Below are positions 32,676-39,949 of a DNA stretch of 41,382 nucleotides, piece by piece. How positions within the stretch are numbered: position 1 is the first letter of the stretch; each line of letters begins with the position of its first letter. The notes under the pieces were generated by a model, which worked only from the letters and a program-made list of their open reading frames with translations, was not told where the DNA came from and searched no databases. The position numbers were made by a program, and so were the translations under genes. The stretch covers positions 1 through 41,382 of the forward strand of contig CANQYY010000017.1 of the NCBI GenBank assembly GCA_947628225.1, read 5' to 3'. Source of the stretch: an uncultured Lachnospiraceae bacterium (GTDB taxonomy: Bacteria > Bacillota > Clostridia > Lachnospirales > Lachnospiraceae).

Positions 32676-33341
32676 TTATCCATACACATCAACGGAAACC
32701 GGTACGGCTTCCACCGCCCCGCCTTCGGGGGCGGGAACGGCGTCAGGCGCTTCGACAGGCGCTTCGCATAGCTCTGCATCCATGGATATATTTTCCAGAA
32801 TCGCCTCCCGTTTTTCCTCCCTTATCTTTTCCTTCAGGTAGCGCATATCAGCATCCGTGATTTTACCGTACTCCTCGCTTCGATTTTTCCGCCGGAGTTT
32901 TTTTAGCTCATTCTTCATCCTCTGCCGGAGTTTATTTTCCGCTTCGGCATCCAGAGAAACATTTTTCTTATTTCCCCTGCTCTCTAATTCCTCTTCGTTT
33001 TTCAGATTTTTCAGTTTCTTCTTCGCGCAGGCTACCATTCGTTTGGCATGGAGCAGGGCTGCCTTTATCTCTGCCTCGTCATAATTGCCGGTAAGAGCGC
33101 AGCGCTGTAAATACTGAACCTTTCCCTTGGCGCGGATTAGAATTACCGACACCCCCGCAGAACGGGTGGCGCGCATCAGCTGTCCCGAAATCTCTCTCGG
33201 ACTGTAGCCTAAACTTTTCTTTTTTTTCCTTTGTACTGTTTTTTTCTTTGATTTGGAAATCCTTGTCTTTTTCGCTGTTTCCAACTGATTCTTAAAGGCC
33301 TGTATCGACGCCTCCATAGAGTTCTCAACTGTCATATCCAT
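32676..33341 (-). CDS. Unknown basic protein under a flagellar (sigma-D type) promoter
   Basis: 221 aa from the ATG at 33341, with AAAGGAG eight bases upstream. The long upstream extension to 33548 runs through the promoter and is rejected. Family not recognised. An N-terminal helix (MTVENSMEASIQAFKNQLETAKK) precedes a very basic run, then a conserved-looking core (SLGYSPREISGQLMRATRSAGVS...ARGK-like RAKGKVQYLQR...EAEIKAALLHAKRMVACAKKKLKNL), a Lys/Arg/Glu coiled region, and an acidic Ala/Pro/Val tail. No signal peptide or membrane segment. The TAAG-N15-GCCGATAA promoter about 60 bp upstream ties it to the motility regulon. It could be a flagellum-linked or chemosensory accessory protein; no function can be assigned. 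Confidence 0.75.
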   Translation of the reverse strand: MDMTVENSMEASIQAFKNQLETAKKTRISKSKKKTVQRKKKKSLGYSPREISGQLMRATRSAGVSVILIRAKGKVQYLQRCALTGNYDEAEIKAALLHAKRMVACAKKKLKNLKNEEELESRGNKKNVSLDAEAENKLRQRMKNELKKLRRKNRSEEYGKITDADMRYLKEKIREEKREAILENISMDAELCEAPVEAPDAVPAPEGGAVEAVPVSVDVYG

Positions 33342-33408
33342 ATGACCATCTCCTTTTACTGCGGCAAATCCGTTTGCCTGATGTGAGCGCGCTAATTCTC
33401 TATTATGG

Positions 33409-33435
33409 TTATCGGCATTTTTCACCCGAAACTTA
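33409..33435 (-). promoter_or_regulatory. Sigma-D (sigma-28, flagellar) promoter
   Basis: Minus-strand TAAG (33432-33435), a 15-bp spacer and a perfect GCCGATAA (33409-33416), against the consensus TAAA-N15-GCCGATAA/T. It would transcribe the 221-aa gene and probably the GH10 xylanase behind it. Confidence 0.7.
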
Positions 33436-33493
33436 ATTTGCTTTTCCCACTCGTTTCCTATCCTGTCAAACAGGCATTTTTGCCAAAACATAT

Positions 33494-33521
33494 TTGCTTT
33501 TTTTATGGAAATATTTATAAT
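33494..33521 (+). promoter_or_regulatory. Sigma-A promoter of the flavin reductase-VanW-SirTM-macro operon
   Basis: TTGCTT (33494-33499), a 16-bp spacer and TATAAT (33516-33521), about 65 bp before the first ATG. Confidence 0.65.
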
Positions 33522-33586
33522 ATGATTAAAGGCGGTAATTTTTACCATTTTAGCCTTAAATCTATTATTTATCAGGAGGTATTACC

Positions 33587-34156
33587 ATGAAAAAAGAGTT
33601 AGGAGTAAAACCATATTTATTTCCGATGCCGGTCTTGATGATCGCAACCTATAATGAGGACGATACCGTAGATGTCATGAATATGGCATGGGGCGGGATT
33701 TGTGCAAACAACATGGTTGCCCTTAATATTGGCGAAGCCCATAAAACCGCAGATAATATCAAAAAAAGAGGCGCTTTTACCCTCAGCATCGCCGACATCC
33801 CACACCTCAGGGAATCGGATTTCTTCGGCATTGCTTCCGCCCATAAGATGACAGATAAATTTGAGCGCAGCGGGATGCATGCCATAAAAAGCGATAAGGT
33901 AGACGCTCCGATCGTAGAAGAATATCCTGTGACACTGGAATGTAAAGCAGCCGAACTCCAGCAGACGGCATATGGCTTTCGCGTACTTGGCGAGATCGTA
34001 AATGTGCTGGCGGACGAAAAGGTCCTGAATAAGGATGGCAATATTGAACCATCAAAATTAAATGCCTTCGTATTTGACCAATTTCAAAACGGCTATTATG
34101 CCATTGGCGAAAAGGTCGGTCAGGCATGGGACAGCGGTATGGAATTAACGAAATAA
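33587..34156 (+). CDS. Flavin reductase family (FMN-binding) protein
   Basis: 189 aa. A split-barrel flavin reductase-like fold: N-terminal YLFPMPVLMIATYNEDDTVDVMNMAWGG, then MVALNIGEAHKTADNIKKRGAFTLSI, which is the usual FMN-binding region. FGIASAHKMTDKFERSGM is typical of the flavoredoxin-like group. It probably binds FMN and transfers electrons; the partner is unknown. It starts at ATG after AGGAGGTATTACC. It is the first gene of a plus-strand unit, with vanW following after 40 bp, so it is likely co-transcribed with sirTM and the macrodomain gene. Confidence 0.88.
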   Translation: MKKELGVKPYLFPMPVLMIATYNEDDTVDVMNMAWGGICANNMVALNIGEAHKTADNIKKRGAFTLSIADIPHLRESDFFGIASAHKMTDKFERSGMHAIKSDKVDAPIVEEYPVTLECKAAELQQTAYGFRVLGEIVNVLADEKVLNKDGNIEPSKLNAFVFDQFQNGYYAIGEKVGQAWDSGMELTK

Positions 34157-34196
34157 TCGGAGCATAAAAACCTGCAAACCGGAGGAGGGATGCGAC

Positions 34197-35381
34197 ATGA
34201 AATCATATAAGAGGCTGCTCCTTATTCTTTTTATGTTGCTGGCTGCCGCCGGCATATCCGGCATAGGATACCTGTATATAGAATACCGGAGCAGTCAGGA
34301 CAAAGAAACGCTCCGCAGCATACAGCAGACGCTTTCTGCGACCGCTGACGCCTATCAAAACCGCACCGTAACTCTTACCATTGACGGCAGGCCCCATTCC
34401 TATACGATGGCTGAACTGGGCGAGCGCATTTACTATCAGGATGCCAGACATACAACGTATGAAAGGGGAGAGGAATCTTCTCTTGCCGATGCTGTTTTCC
34501 GTACAGGACATACTATGACCGGGGAAGAAATATCCCGGATGGTGCAATGTGAAGCAGATGAAAAAAAAATCGGTGCCGTAATAAAAAATTTATCAGACAC
34601 CTATAATACTCCCGCTAAAAATTCACGGATAAATTCCAAAGGAAACCTCATCGCCTCTGAGCAGGGGCATAGATTGGACACGGAGGCGATACAGACTTCC
34701 CTTACCGCCTATCTCAATAAGCCGACCGCCGATAATTATTCTGCCTCCTACCGAACCTCCGCCATAGAACCGGACTGGAGTACGGAAGAAGTCAAAAAAG
34801 TAACTCATGTTATCAGCCGCTATTCCACTTTCTTTGTACCTGCCAATCCGCGGGGCGCTAACATCCGGATTGCCGCTTCCCGTCTGGACAACACCTTTCT
34901 TTTGCCGGGGGAATCGGTTTCCTTTTTAGATATTTTATACGATGACTCAGATGGAAAGTCTTATAAAAAATCCGGCGCTTTTTTTAAAGGAAAAGTAATT
35001 CAGGCAGAGGGCGGCGGTATCTGTCAGGTGTCTACTACCGCCTACGGCGCCACCCTTTTAGCCGGGATTATCCCGGTAAAAAGATACCCCCACAGCATGC
35101 CTGTCAGCTATTCGCCCCTCGGCCTTGACGCCGCCCTCTCGGTGGGCGGCAAGGACTTGCAAATAAAAAACACACTGGATGTCCCGATTCTTTTTCAGGC
35201 TAAAACAAAAGGCAGCCGCCTTACCATCCAGATTAAATCCTGTAAAAATGCCCTGAAGGGATTCCGTTACCGTCCAAGAGCCGAAAAAATATCCGACAAA
35301 AAGGCAAAGTCTTATCTGGACGTATATAAAAAGGGAAAGAAGAAAAAAACTATTTTTTTATCGGAGGATCATTATGATTAA
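34197..35381 (+). CDS. VanW family protein, membrane-anchored
   Basis: 394 aa. An N-terminal signal-anchor helix (LLLILFMLLAAAGISGIGYLYI, about 7-28) places the rest outside the membrane. The middle part resembles the YoaR-like peptidoglycan-binding region. The VanW domain is marked by GGGICQVSTTAYGATLLAGI (about 273-292), RYPHSMPVSY and LGLDAALSVGGKDLQIKN. Function is not established; VanW proteins occur in glycopeptide-resistance loci and widely in non-resistant Firmicutes. The C-terminus is Lys-rich. The stop overlaps the sirtuin ATG by 8 nt, so the two are translationally coupled, an unusual partnership. Confidence 0.88.
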   Translation: MKSYKRLLLILFMLLAAAGISGIGYLYIEYRSSQDKETLRSIQQTLSATADAYQNRTVTLTIDGRPHSYTMAELGERIYYQDARHTTYERGEESSLADAVFRTGHTMTGEEISRMVQCEADEKKIGAVIKNLSDTYNTPAKNSRINSKGNLIASEQGHRLDTEAIQTSLTAYLNKPTADNYSASYRTSAIEPDWSTEEVKKVTHVISRYSTFFVPANPRGANIRIAASRLDNTFLLPGESVSFLDILYDDSDGKSYKKSGAFFKGKVIQAEGGGICQVSTTAYGATLLAGIIPVKRYPHSMPVSYSPLGLDAALSVGGKDLQIKNTLDVPILFQAKTKGSRLTIQIKSCKNALKGFRYRPRAEKISDKKAKSYLDVYKKGKKKKTIFLSEDHYD

Positions 35382-36249
35382 TCACTCCCGTATTGGTACC
35401 AAAGCATCACAAATAGCTGTGGCGGCAGACGCACTGAAAAATACGCCGGCGGTTTTGATTGGCGCTGGAGCCGGGCTCTCCACATCCGCCGGATTTACCT
35501 ATAGCGGCGAACGCTTCCACCGGCATTTTGACGACTTTATTAAAAAATACCATTTCCGGAATATGTATGAGGGCGGTTTTTACCCATTTGACACCCCGGA
35601 GGAATACTGGGCATATTGGAGCAGATACATTTATATTAACCGCTATATGTCCCCTCCTTATCCTGTTTATGAGAAGCTTTTTCAGATGGTAAAAAATAAA
35701 GATTATTTTGTCCTTACGACAAATGTTGACCATTGCTTTCAGAAAGCAGGTTTTGAAAAAGAGCGGTTATTTTATACGCAGGGGGATTACGGCCTGTTCC
35801 AATGCAGCGTCCCCTGCCGGCCTTATACCTATGACAACGAGGCGCAAATCCGGGATATGGTGGCGAAGCAAAAGAACCGGAGGATTCCGGCAGAGCTGAT
35901 ACCGAAATGTCCGGTCTGCGGAAAGCCCATGACTATGAATCTCCGAAGCGACAATACTTTTGTGCAGGATGAAGGCTGGGAACAGCATGCCGGCTATTAC
36001 GAAAAATTTCTTGAGAAGCATAAGGACGGAAAAATCGTCTTGCTTGAGCTGGGCGTAGGATATAATACTCCCAGCATTATCAAATATCCCTTCTGGCAGA
36101 TGACAGCGCAAAACAAAAACGCCACTTACATCTGTATCAATCAGGGGGAGGCAAATGTACCGGCGGAAATCAGATCCCGCTCTATCTGTATCGATGCGGA
36201 TATTTATGAGGTCGTGGATTATATTTTGACGGAGGAGATTACTGTATGA
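35374..36249 (+). CDS. SirTM-type sirtuin (protein ADP-ribosyltransferase class)
   Basis: 291 aa. NAD-binding GAGAGLSTSAGFTYSGERF (about 31-49) and LTTNVDHCFQKAG (about 113-125) are sirtuin motifs. Where deacetylases have the catalytic His in HG, this protein has TQGDYG, as in class M sirtuins that ADP-ribosylate proteins. Zinc is probably held by C-SVPC and CPVC. In known operons the SirTM target is a lipoylated GcvH-like protein and the mark is removed by the neighbouring macrodomain protein. Here the next gene is that macrodomain (overlap at GTATGA), but no gcvH-L or lplA2 is present in the window, so the substrate is open. Start at ATG with GGAGG six bases upstream. Confidence 0.87.
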   Translation: MINHSRIGTKASQIAVAADALKNTPAVLIGAGAGLSTSAGFTYSGERFHRHFDDFIKKYHFRNMYEGGFYPFDTPEEYWAYWSRYIYINRYMSPPYPVYEKLFQMVKNKDYFVLTTNVDHCFQKAGFEKERLFYTQGDYGLFQCSVPCRPYTYDNEAQIRDMVAKQKNRRIPAELIPKCPVCGKPMTMNLRSDNTFVQDEGWEQHAGYYEKFLEKHKDGKIVLLELGVGYNTPSIIKYPFWQMTAQNKNATYICINQGEANVPAEIRSRSICIDADIYEVVDYILTEEITV

Positions 36250-37070
36250 ATCAGGAAGAACGGTTAGATTATCTGATACGGAAACTGTGCACGGAATCCG
36301 GGGAATACCAAAACATAAAAGTACCGCAGGGACTTATGCAGGAACGGCCGCGGCTGCTGCGCTCCCTGATGAATGTCCGAATGCCAAAACCCATTGACAC
36401 AGAGTTTTTGAAGATACAGGATGAATATCTAAAGGAAGAAGCTCTGGCAAAAGGCATCGTTACTCTGAGTGATATTCCCACCATAGAAAAACAGTATAAG
36501 AGCAAATCCAAATATGCCGACAAACTTTCTATCTGGCAGGGAGATATTACAAGGCTTTCTGTTGACTGTATTGTCAATGCGGCAAATTCCCGGATGCTCG
36601 GATGCTTTGTCCCCTGCCATGGGTGTATTGATAATGCCATCCACAGCGCTGCGGGAATCCAGCTGAGGGAAGAATGCGCAAAGCTCATGCAGCTACAGGG
36701 GCATGAAGAACCTACCGGCAGCGCCAAAATCACAAAGGGTTACAACCTTCCTGCCAAATATGTCATCCATACAGTAGGGCCTATTGTATATTCCTCCCTT
36801 ACGGAAGAAAACAAAAAAGAGCTGGCATCCTGCTACCGATCCTGTCTGGAGCTGGCAGATCGTTACCAGCTGAGAAGCATTGCCTTTTGTTGTATTTCCA
36901 CAGGAGAATTCCATTTCCCCAATGAAATCGCCGCCCGGATTGCCGTCGACACCGTTGCGGGCTATTTGCCGGAGAGCCGGATTGAACGGATAATCTTTAA
37001 TGTTTTCCGGGATGAGGATTATGATATATACAAAAAAATCTGTCTGGATTCATCCACATGCGGCATCTGA
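36246..37070 (+). CDS. Zinc-type macrodomain protein-ADP-ribose hydrolase
   Basis: 274 aa. An N-terminal helical extension (about 1-90) is followed by a macrodomain: IWQGDITRLSVDCIVNAANSRMLGCF, the Cys/His zinc loop CFVPCHGCIDNAIHSAAG, GSAKITKGYNLPAKYVIHTVGP, and the phosphate loop CISTGEFHFP. It should remove ADP-ribose put on by the adjacent SirTM sirtuin. The start overlaps the sirtuin stop by 4 nt. The C-terminal residues CLDSSTCGI do not look family-like and are encoded opposite a response-regulator fragment (37052-37198), so the end of the gene may have been replaced by a deletion or insertion junction near 37045. Confidence 0.9.
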   Translation: MNQEERLDYLIRKLCTESGEYQNIKVPQGLMQERPRLLRSLMNVRMPKPIDTEFLKIQDEYLKEEALAKGIVTLSDIPTIEKQYKSKSKYADKLSIWQGDITRLSVDCIVNAANSRMLGCFVPCHGCIDNAIHSAAGIQLREECAKLMQLQGHEEPTGSAKITKGYNLPAKYVIHTVGPIVYSSLTEENKKELASCYRSCLELADRYQLRSIAFCCISTGEFHFPNEIAARIAVDTVAGYLPESRIERIIFNVFRDEDYDIYKKICLDSSTCGI

Positions 37071-37198
37071 ATATCCATAAGAATCAGATTGTAGCAGTTC
37101 ACTTCACTTTCAGCAAAACGCTCAACTGCCTTTTGTCCATCCTCCGCCTCTTCAATCACAGCGCTCGTGAGCGTTCCCGGCAGCTCAATGGCAATTTC
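37052..37198 (-). pseudogene. Response-regulator receiver (REC) domain fragment
   Basis: A 49-codon minus-strand stretch without a start reads EIAIELPGTLTSAVIEEAEDG, QKAVERFAESEVNCY, and NLILMDIQMPHVD. This is the middle of a receiver domain, including the phospho-acceptor Asp in MDIQMP and the EAEDG turn, as in hybrid histidine kinases of Lachnospiraceae. Neither the DD acid pocket, the Thr/Ser nor the Lys segments remain, and a stop follows shortly after. It is squeezed between the macrodomain gene, whose 3' end it overlaps by 19 bp on the other strand, and the 198-aa gene, whose stop it touches. It is a remnant from rearrangement. Confidence 0.75.
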
Positions 37199-37793
37199 AC
37201 GTTTTTTTCAATTTCTCATATGCCATCTCAAGGTGTTCCTGACTCCTGAGCCAAAATTTATAAGTATAATTGTTCCTGTCCGTGACCATCAATATATAAT
37301 AAACATAAGAAGTCCCCTTACGGATTTTAACCATGGTGCCCATATCAAATTTGACAATATCCTCCCGCTTGCAGGCATTGGCCCTTAAAAGATTTACTCC
37401 GTCCGTCCCGACAAGCCAGTGTTCCGTAATAAAGAAAGCATTGTATTTGTGCTTTTTGGACACATCCGCATACACAGGGTTTTCCACTTCTGCCTCGATG
37501 GCGTCAAGCTGCGCCACAAGCGCTTTCCCCTCCAAACCGTAATATTTCTTTAAGTGCTTCCCCATTCTGGCATTTGCCAAAGTCACTATATTGCTGTAAA
37601 AATGATAAATCACGCAAAAAATGATAATCACATAGGCCAAATACCCCAGCTTTACTCCCCAGCCTATTTCCGTTTCCGGAATGAGCAATACAAAAATCCC
37701 ACCGGCGCATAAAATATGTAACAGCATCAAAAATATCAGATAGCCCTTTGGCGTTCTGTTAAAATATTTATTGATGTTGGGATATTTTTTCAC
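37197..37793 (-). CDS. Membrane protein of unknown function (two transmembrane helices)
   Basis: 198 aa from the GTG at 37793 (MKKYPNINKYFNRTPKGYL), with GGAGG nine bases upstream; the earlier in-frame ATG has no SD. Two hydrophobic helices (LIFLMLLHILCAGGIFVLLI and LGYLAYVIIIFCVIYHFYSNI, about 20-80) precede a soluble C-terminal domain of about 110 residues (NPVYADVSKKHKYNAFFITEHWLVGTDGVNLLRA...YKFWLRSQEHLEMAYEKLKK) that looks PH-like, as in small DUF6709-type proteins. I am not sure of the family. It opens the accessory right end of the window. Confidence 0.7.
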   Translation of the reverse strand: MKKYPNINKYFNRTPKGYLIFLMLLHILCAGGIFVLLIPETEIGWGVKLGYLAYVIIIFCVIYHFYSNIVTLANARMGKHLKKYYGLEGKALVAQLDAIEAEVENPVYADVSKKHKYNAFFITEHWLVGTDGVNLLRANACKREDIVKFDMGTMVKIRKGTSYVYYILMVTDRNNYTYKFWLRSQEHLEMAYEKLKKT

Positions 37794-37818
37794 TTCGGTT
37801 TCCCTCCTTCGGATAAAG

Positions 37819-37881
37819 CTATTTCCCGCTGCTGCCCTTCGCCGCCACATAAGTTTTTTTGAAGATATTTTGGTAAAACAC
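37819..37881 (-). other. Possible 20-codon ORF upstream of the 198-aa membrane protein gene
   Basis: GTG at 37881 (CCCGGAGGGA just upstream) encodes MFYQNIFKKTYVAAKGSSGK and stops at 37819, 25 bp before the next gene. The spacing from the SD is short. The basic, Gly/Ser-ending peptide could be a leader, a tiny gene or noise. Confidence 0.22.
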
Positions 37882-37919
37882 TCCCTCCGGGAAAAATATG
37901 ATCATATAATTTTTATTTC

Positions 37920-39056
37920 TTATTGCAATATAAATATATCTGAATTTTTCAACTCTGCATTCTTTATATCCCATAAAGTAACAATGTCATCTGACACATC
38001 AATATTAATAGTTGTATCACTCTCAAATACTTTACTTACTTTATGAGTGTGAATATTTTCAACAAACAGTTCTTTTTCCTTCCGATATATCATCCAAGTT
38101 TCATCCCAGTATGCCAGTTCTTTACCATCATAGATATTTTCCACATAAATAGAATCCGTGTCCTGATCATATTGTAAAAGTAAACTGCGCTCTATGTCCT
38201 TTGTAAAATGTTGCAGAAAACCTCCCGACTGACTATAGATACGACAAATAACAAATAGTTTGTTCCTAAACTGCAAGGAGAATACTTCAAAGTTTTTCTC
38301 CTTTCCCCCCATAAAACCCTGTATTTGATTTATATATTTTTGGGATTTTTTTGCAATATCCCAATCCAAACCTGACACCTCTTCCCCATCTACATAATTC
38401 ATCCACTTCAACACATTATATGCATCACAATAAACCGTATCTGTATAATAAGGGACAGAGTGTTCGTAATCTTTTTGACGAAACCATTCCTTCCCAGCCA
38501 ATGACAAACTCTCTCCGGTTATTGGTTTCCATTTCTCTATATTATTATCTTCTCTATTCAAAAATTCTTCCTCATCCAGATAGTGTGTTACCTCCATACG
38601 AGTCGCTGTCCATCCAAGAGAGTTTTCGGATTCATTATGACCATTATAATAACCAAAAATAATACTTCCACAGGCATAAATCCATTCACAACAGCAGTTC
38701 TTTGATGCAATAATTTTCCCATTTACATCCATAACCAACACATTTGTTTTTCCTCCCCATTCATCCGAGGTCTCCCTGCCAGACAGATAAAAATATTGAT
38801 TGGAACTGGATATTTTATCGATAGCAAAGTTTTGTGATACATCGTCTAATTTTCTTGAAACATCGCTGTTTTCCAATTTTATATAGGTGCCATAATCCTG
38901 ACTGCAATCATAAAGTACAGTATCTCCAATTCGGGCTGAACGTCCATTCTGAAACACTGCTATCTCCCCTTCATCAGGTACAAACTCATCTGAAGTTCTA
39001 AGAGTACAACCTGACAATATCATCATTATAACAGATATAAAAAAAATTTTTTTCAT
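37920..39056 (-). CDS. Putative lipoprotein of unknown function
   Basis: 378 aa from the ATG at 39056. The N-terminus MKKIFFISVIMMILSGCTLR has a lipoprotein signal with lipobox LSGC, so the mature protein should be anchored outside the membrane by Cys16. The rest is rich in Asp, Asn, Trp and Tyr, with repeated strand-turn segments (IGDTVLYDCSQDYGTY; KTNVLVMDVNGKII; NKLFVICRIYSQSGG) suggestive of a beta-propeller-like fold. No enzyme motif is recognised. SD is GAGAGG four bases before the ATG. A hairpin-rich element lies just upstream. Clearly AT-richer than the centre of the window, a sign of acquired DNA. Confidence 0.7.
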   Translation of the reverse strand: MKKIFFISVIMMILSGCTLRTSDEFVPDEGEIAVFQNGRSARIGDTVLYDCSQDYGTYIKLENSDVSRKLDDVSQNFAIDKISSSNQYFYLSGRETSDEWGGKTNVLVMDVNGKIIASKNCCCEWIYACGSIIFGYYNGHNESENSLGWTATRMEVTHYLDEEEFLNREDNNIEKWKPITGESLSLAGKEWFRQKDYEHSVPYYTDTVYCDAYNVLKWMNYVDGEEVSGLDWDIAKKSQKYINQIQGFMGGKEKNFEVFSLQFRNKLFVICRIYSQSGGFLQHFTKDIERSLLLQYDQDTDSIYVENIYDGKELAYWDETWMIYRKEKELFVENIHTHKVSKVFESDTTINIDVSDDIVTLWDIKNAELKNSDIFILQ

Positions 39057-39065
39057 AAAACCTCT

Positions 39066-39175
39066 CATTCTGAGAACGTCTACGTTCGAGGAATCGCACG
39101 AGAAAGTTGCGAATATGGCAATTCTCCCGTGTCGGATTAGGGCTTGTTTGTGACGTTCCCGGCACAAATAGCTGT
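39066..39175. repeat. Hairpin-rich intergenic element
   Basis: Three inverted repeats follow closely: GAACGT-CT-ACGTTC (39074-39087), an imperfect pair CGCACGAGAA (39095-39104) with TTCTCCCGTGTCG (39122-39134), and TTTGTG (39147-39152) with CACAAA (39163-39168). Base composition (higher GC than the flanks) and spacing suggest a structured RNA or a dispersed small repeat. No family recognised. Confidence 0.4.
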
Positions 39176-39226
39176 GTAAAAAATAATCTAATCAGCATTA
39201 TTTTTATTTCATACCGGGCCTGCTGC

Positions 39227-39928
39227 CTAATCGATTTCTTCCAAAATAAACTGAAAATCATCCGTCTTTTCTATTTCATCCGGAATACGCTTCCTGATTT
39301 GCTCCTCAACCGTTTCCACTGCCGTGTCAAACAGTTCATCCTGAAAGTCGCAGTCAGTACACATCAGCATGATACCAAGTGTTTCGTTGTCAAACATGAT
39401 TAGATTTTCGATCGGATAATCTCCGGCATTGTCAGCGGCGGCAGGTTCTCCTCCACATGCGTCAATGACTGCTTTCATTTCCTCCCGCGTGCCCGTCCGG
39501 ACAGCAATTTCGACCGCTTCCCCATCATAAAAGGTTTCCAGAAATAACCGCGCGAGTTTTTGCTTCCTGCCGATAATGTCCGCAAATATATGCTCCACCT
39601 GAGCCTTGGCAAAATTCAAAAGGCATTCCTTCGCCTCCCCGTCATCTTGGAATTGGATATAGAGCAGCCGGGAGCATCCCGCCTCCACCAGTTCAACCCG
39701 GTCGAGTTTTCCACTGTCGCCATATACAATAGTCAGCCCATCCGGCATCTGGTTTTTTGGTACCGTGTATATCCTTGCTTCATTTCCGTACATTGGCACA
39801 TCATATGTCAACAACTCATGCTCCTCATCATAACAGAGAAACAAACTCTCCTTTGTTTTTCCCATATCCAATGCATCAAATCTGAATTTTCCCGTTTCCC
39901 CTCTCATGGGAATTTCATAAGTAACCAT
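39227..39928 (-). CDS. Acidic cytoplasmic protein of unknown function
   Basis: 233 aa, start ATG with AGGAGG seven bases upstream. Strongly acidic, no signal peptide or membrane helix. The N-terminal half is beta-rich (MVTYEIPMRGETGKFRFDALD; LLTYDVPMYGNEARIYTVP; LTIVYGDSGKLDRVELVEAG); the C-terminal half is helical (ECLLNFAKAQVEHIFADIIG; ETVEEQIRKRIPDEIEK). No family recognised; the size and composition would suit an immunity-like or adaptor protein, but nothing supports that directly. It lies 21 bp after the truncated regulator gene. Confidence 0.65.
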   Translation of the reverse strand: MVTYEIPMRGETGKFRFDALDMGKTKESLFLCYDEEHELLTYDVPMYGNEARIYTVPKNQMPDGLTIVYGDSGKLDRVELVEAGCSRLLYIQFQDDGEAKECLLNFAKAQVEHIFADIIGRKQKLARLFLETFYDGEAVEIAVRTGTREEMKAVIDACGGEPAAADNAGDYPIENLIMFDNETLGIMLMCTDCDFQDELFDTAVETVEEQIRKRIPDEIEKTDDFQFILEEID

Positions 39929-39949
39929 GTATTCGCCTCCTAATGCTTC

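Noticed and set aside
32649..32690. TTGATG-N16-TATAAA as an own promoter of the xylanase
   Set aside because: The transcript would start in or after the SD, leaving no usable ribosome binding site.
32113..32841. 242-aa plus-strand ORF opposite the GH10 N-terminus
   Set aside because: It is the antisense of the Lys-rich module (Lys codons read as Phe/Leu) and has no SD or domain.
33342..33548. 69-residue N-terminal extension of the 221-aa basic protein
   Set aside because: It would run through the sigma-D promoter, while AAAGGAG sits before the ATG at 33341.
38351..38662. 103-aa plus-strand ORF opposite the lipoprotein gene
   Set aside because: No SD and low-complexity, His/Tyr/Pro-rich composition as expected from an antisense frame.
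37150..39165. Shared CGTTCCCGGCA between the receiver fragment (37172) and the hairpin-rich element (39154)
   Set aside because: An 11-bp match in one region is compatible with chance, and the flanks do not align.
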